From: Leptolinea tardivitalis | Lineage (GTDB): Bacteria > Chloroflexota > Anaerolineae > Anaerolineales > Anaerolineaceae | Assembly: GCF_001050275.1 (NCBI RefSeq) | Contig: NZ_BBYA01000003.1 | Location: 86,208-150,207 of the forward strand | DNA: 64,000 nt | Direction: 5' to 3' | In this document: piece by piece, positions 62,327 to 64,000 of the stretch | Layout of the letters: each line of letters starts with the position of its first letter | How positions within the stretch are numbered: the first letter of the stretch is position 1 | Program-made: the position numbers and the translations under genes | Notes under the pieces: generated by a model | Databases searched by the model: none | What the model saw: only the letters and a program-made list of their open reading frames with translations | What the model was told of the DNA's origin: nothing

Positions 62327-62361
62327 CGATTTGAATGGAATATGGAGAAACCGATCTTCAA
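62299..62361 (-). CDS. Candidate 20-residue leader peptide of gdhA
   Basis: An AGGAGG at 62372-62367 stands 5 nt before TTG 62361. The frame reads MKIGFSIFHS then NRGFLTEEPV and stops at the TAA inside the hairpin-to-T-tract junction. Two adjacent Glu codons lie in the terminator stem. Translation through the stem could prevent hairpin formation. Coupling of peptide, hairpin and gdhA is inferred from position. Confidence 0.5.
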   Translation of the reverse strand: MKIGFSIFHSNRGFLTEEPV

Positions 62362-62608
62362 TCGTCCCTCCTGCATTGAGTATTGACAAAATCAGAATAA
62401 CAAAACCGAAACTGTTTTACAAGGTGAAATTAATCACCCTTTTAAAATGCGAAAAGGCAAAACAAAGTGCATTGTAAAATCCCTGGTTAATCAATACAGG
62501 TAAAAAGATAGAAAGCTGGTTGTTTATCTCGATCGGATTTTTTTATACCAGGAATTGTTATGTAATTAGTCCCGATACAATTAACCGCCTGTAATCAGAA
62601 AAGTCTGT
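62362..62608. other. Non-coding spacer upstream of gdhA leader
   Basis: About 245 AT-rich bases. They hold the presumed gdhA promoter, but I identify no convincing boxes, and no T-box or known riboswitch core. Confidence 0.4.
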
Positions 62609-62814
62609 TATATTCGCAGCGGGCGCCAGACAATGACTGTTTTCAAAGATACACGCGTCCTCACCAAAACAGCATTGAAGCTGCCCTGTCGATTCTGAAA
62701 GGTGAAACCATTACCTCTCCTGAAACAATCAATAACGGATCAGGAGATCTCCCATTTCTGGTATCTGGCATTGTGATGGTTGATAAATCAAACATCGATA
62801 CGGCTATGAAATAG
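62609..62814 (+). pseudogene. Frameshifted C-terminal remnant of xylose-type ABC binding protein
   Basis: One frame reads SGRQTMTVFKDTRVLTKTA and then stops. The next frame continues SIEAALSILKGE, then INNGSGDLPF and IVMVDKSNIDTAMK to a TAG. Joined, these match the C-terminus of XylF/ChvE-type sugar-binding proteins, where a Q-x-MTVYKDTR motif precedes the last helices. The body of the gene and its transporter are absent, and the frameshift lies near 62675. It is a decayed gene end, followed by a terminator that may once have been its own. Confidence 0.7.
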
Positions 62815-62870
62815 GGGAAACACCCGAAAAATTTTTCAAGGGAACAACCAGGTAAGTAGATATCCGAACA

Positions 62871-62908
62871 AAAAAGCCATGTCAACGATATTCGTGACAT
62901 GGCTTTTT
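62871..62908. terminator. Bidirectional terminator
   Basis: A perfect 14-bp stem AAAAAGCCATGTCA/TGACATGGCTTTTT with a 10-nt loop, between the pseudogene (plus) and the membrane protein gene (minus). Confidence 0.9.
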
Positions 62909-62924
62909 GCTGCATTATAGAAAA

Positions 62925-63737
62925 TCAGGGAATTGGGTGATCATCGTCATTTGGGACGGGGGTCTTACCATACCAGGGATCCCATGGATGGGAATCTTGA
63001 CGAAGCGGGCAGCGCAGAGATGTTGCTTTTGGATAAACACCCGCCAGGCAAATTGCCGGACGCCAGGGAACGTTGAGGCGTACGGGATTGTTCCATAGCT
63101 CATTACCGTCTTTATCTTTGAGAATGAATTTGTAGGTGTATTCCCAGAAAACCCGTTTTGAAAGATATGCGTTCTTTGTATACAAGACGGCGGCATTGGG
63201 ATTGTCTGTTGCCACGGTCAGCGGCAAATTGAAGGCAGGCTGTTTTTGAAGCCAGTCATAGATCTCAAGCTTCAGGCCTTCAGGAGCTTTCTGGTTGAAT
63301 TCGAACACATAATTACAGGAGTAGTTCGGGATGGGTACTTCGGGGACACCATCAACAACAGTGGATTTGTTAACTCCAGCCGGAGCGATGGAAATACCTT
63401 CGCCAGAAGGAGGCGCGGTAATTTGGTCATCCGGATAGCACCAGACAGAAAATCCGTTATCTTTTAAGGCCAACGCAGGGATGGGCGTGGGGCTGGGCAG
63501 AGATGTGGCGGTGGCTGTGGCGGTGGGGGGCAGGGCTGTCTGAGTGGGTTCTGAGGTGTACGTCGCCGTTGCTGTGGGTGGTTCAGAAGTTGGTTCCACT
63601 GCGGTGGGTGCGGTGGTGGGTACGGCCGCATTGGCTCTGGGAAGCACAAATGCCAGGATCAAACCAATGATGACAACCGCACCAATGAGTAAATAAATAA
63701 TGATTGATGATTTCTTGTCTGATGTATTCTCTGCCAT
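62925..63737 (-). CDS. Membrane-anchored protein with Thr/Pro linker, unknown domain
   Basis: 270 residues. A short basic N-terminus and one helix (IIIYLLIGAVVIIGLILAFV) form an anchor. A Thr/Ala/Pro-rich linker follows to about residue 90, then an extracytoplasmic domain I do not recognise with FSVWCYPDDQ, YSCNYVFEFNQKAPEGLKLEIYDW and RPAICLAGVYPKATSLRCPL. Four Cys could form disulfides. A terminator follows the stop. Confidence 0.7.
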   Translation of the reverse strand: MAENTSDKKSSIIIYLLIGAVVIIGLILAFVLPRANAAVPTTAPTAVEPTSEPPTATATYTSEPTQTALPPTATATATSLPSPTPIPALALKDNGFSVWCYPDDQITAPPSGEGISIAPAGVNKSTVVDGVPEVPIPNYSCNYVFEFNQKAPEGLKLEIYDWLQKQPAFNLPLTVATDNPNAAVLYTKNAYLSKRVFWEYTYKFILKDKDGNELWNNPVRLNVPWRPAICLAGVYPKATSLRCPLRQDSHPWDPWYGKTPVPNDDDHPIP

Positions 63738-63839
63738 TCTATAGAAACTCCAGGGAGGGGAATTGTCCGAATTAGACTCTCGGGATTATACACCCCTGAC
63801 GTCTTAATCAGGGGTACACCACCTGATGCGCATTGCCTC

Positions 63840-64000
63840 AAATTAAAAGTAACTTTAGGAGAAACGTTGCCTCACAATAGATGTTACCTTGGGCAGAGAA
63901 TAGAGAGCTGCCGAGGGAGCTATGATGAGTCAACAAAGCAAGCGAGAATTAGTAGAAACCATCCGACCCCGCTATCAAAAAGGGAACAAAACAGAAAAAG
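63840..64000 (+). mobile_element. Left edge of an insertion sequence, truncated by window
   Basis: After the minus-strand gene, the sequence AAAGTAACTTTAGGAGAAAC and then GTTGCCTCACAATAGATGTTACC resembles the terminal segment of IS elements with large DDE integrase-like transposases. A transposase start follows. The outer boundary is uncertain, and the right end lies outside the window. Confidence 0.5.
63925..64000 (+). CDS. N-terminus of integrase-core IS transposase
   Basis: An ATG at 63925 (another at 63922) follows GAGGGAG and opens MSQQSKRELVETIRPRYQKG, cut after about 25 residues. This matches my recollection of the start of DDE integrase-core transposases (MTxxSKRELLxxIRPRYLKA...). 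The catalytic domain is outside the window. Confidence 0.6.
   Translation, partial: MSQQSKRELVETIRPRYQKGNKTEK

Noticed and set aside
62267..62600. T-box riboswitch before gdhA
   Set aside because: No AGGGTGG-type T-box bulge, specifier loop or long leader structure was found. Only a short leader frame and one terminator hairpin are present.
1..64000. CRISPR array or rRNA operon
   Set aside because: No regularly spaced direct repeats with unique spacers and no conserved rRNA stretches were seen anywhere in the window.

Overview
The window looks like chromosome of an anaerobic, Gram-positive-like bacterium with many lipoproteins. A member of the Chloroflexota (Anaerolineae) is my best guess. 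The reasons are inferential: many Sec signal peptides and lipoboxes followed by Thr/Pro-rich linkers, GatCAB split over two nearby loci, c-di-GMP sensors with cache/HAMP/PAS layouts, an hgcAB pair, and roughly 50% GC. There are no rRNAs, CRISPR arrays or phage structural genes. Two tRNAs are present: Asn-GTT on the minus strand and Pro-TGG on the plus strand.

Layout. 0-6.2 kb: a LacI-type regulator with a consensus promoter and two identical operators, a small protein gene behind the second operator, then a sulfatase-like membrane protein, a DUF1349 protein, a methyltransferase and a CPBP protease, all on the minus strand. 6.2-11.1 kb: an AT-richer integrative element beside tRNA-Asn, bounded by 27-nt repeats. 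It carries a KTSC-like protein, a PIN toxin with a candidate antitoxin, a DUF3467 protein, an XRE repressor with divergent promoters and three operators, a structured origin-like region, an oriT-like hairpin, a Rep_trans/NicK-type relaxase, an HTH/zinc-ribbon protein and a tyrosine integrase. 11.2-16.3 kb: a DNA-repair operon (Mre11-like nuclease, membrane-anchored Rad50/YhaN-like ATPase, Tag glycosylase, alkyltransferase-like protein, TPR protein). 16.3-27.5 kb: a penicillin-binding protein, a phosphatase, a DinB-like protein, a deaminase, gatB, an aminotransferase, a small overlapping gene, a sugar nucleotidyltransferase, and gatA-gatC.

27.5-34.3 kb: six consecutive paralogous exported proteins of a family I do not recognise. 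34.4-43 kb: phosphofructokinase, an esterase lipoprotein, tRNA-Pro, a glycosyltransferase, RNase HII, a calcium-type P-ATPase and ADP-glucose pyrophosphorylase. 43-52.2 kb: an HD-GYP and a GGDEF protein in tandem, a large membrane glycosyltransferase-like protein, an OmpR-type two-component system, and a 28-residue membrane peptide gene. 52.2-55.4 kb: a DinB protein, a CHAP protein, and the hgcA-hgcB mercury-methylation pair. 55.5-64 kb: a two-gene glutamine-dependent NAD synthetase, an MFS transporter, lipoproteins, an SDR, glutamate dehydrogenase behind a leader peptide and terminator-like attenuator, a frameshifted remnant of a xylose-type binding protein, a Thr/Pro-rich membrane protein, and the left edge of an insertion sequence cut by the window end.

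The observations most worth following are hgcAB, the compact mobilizable element with its switch and oriT-like hairpin, and the six-gene paralog array.
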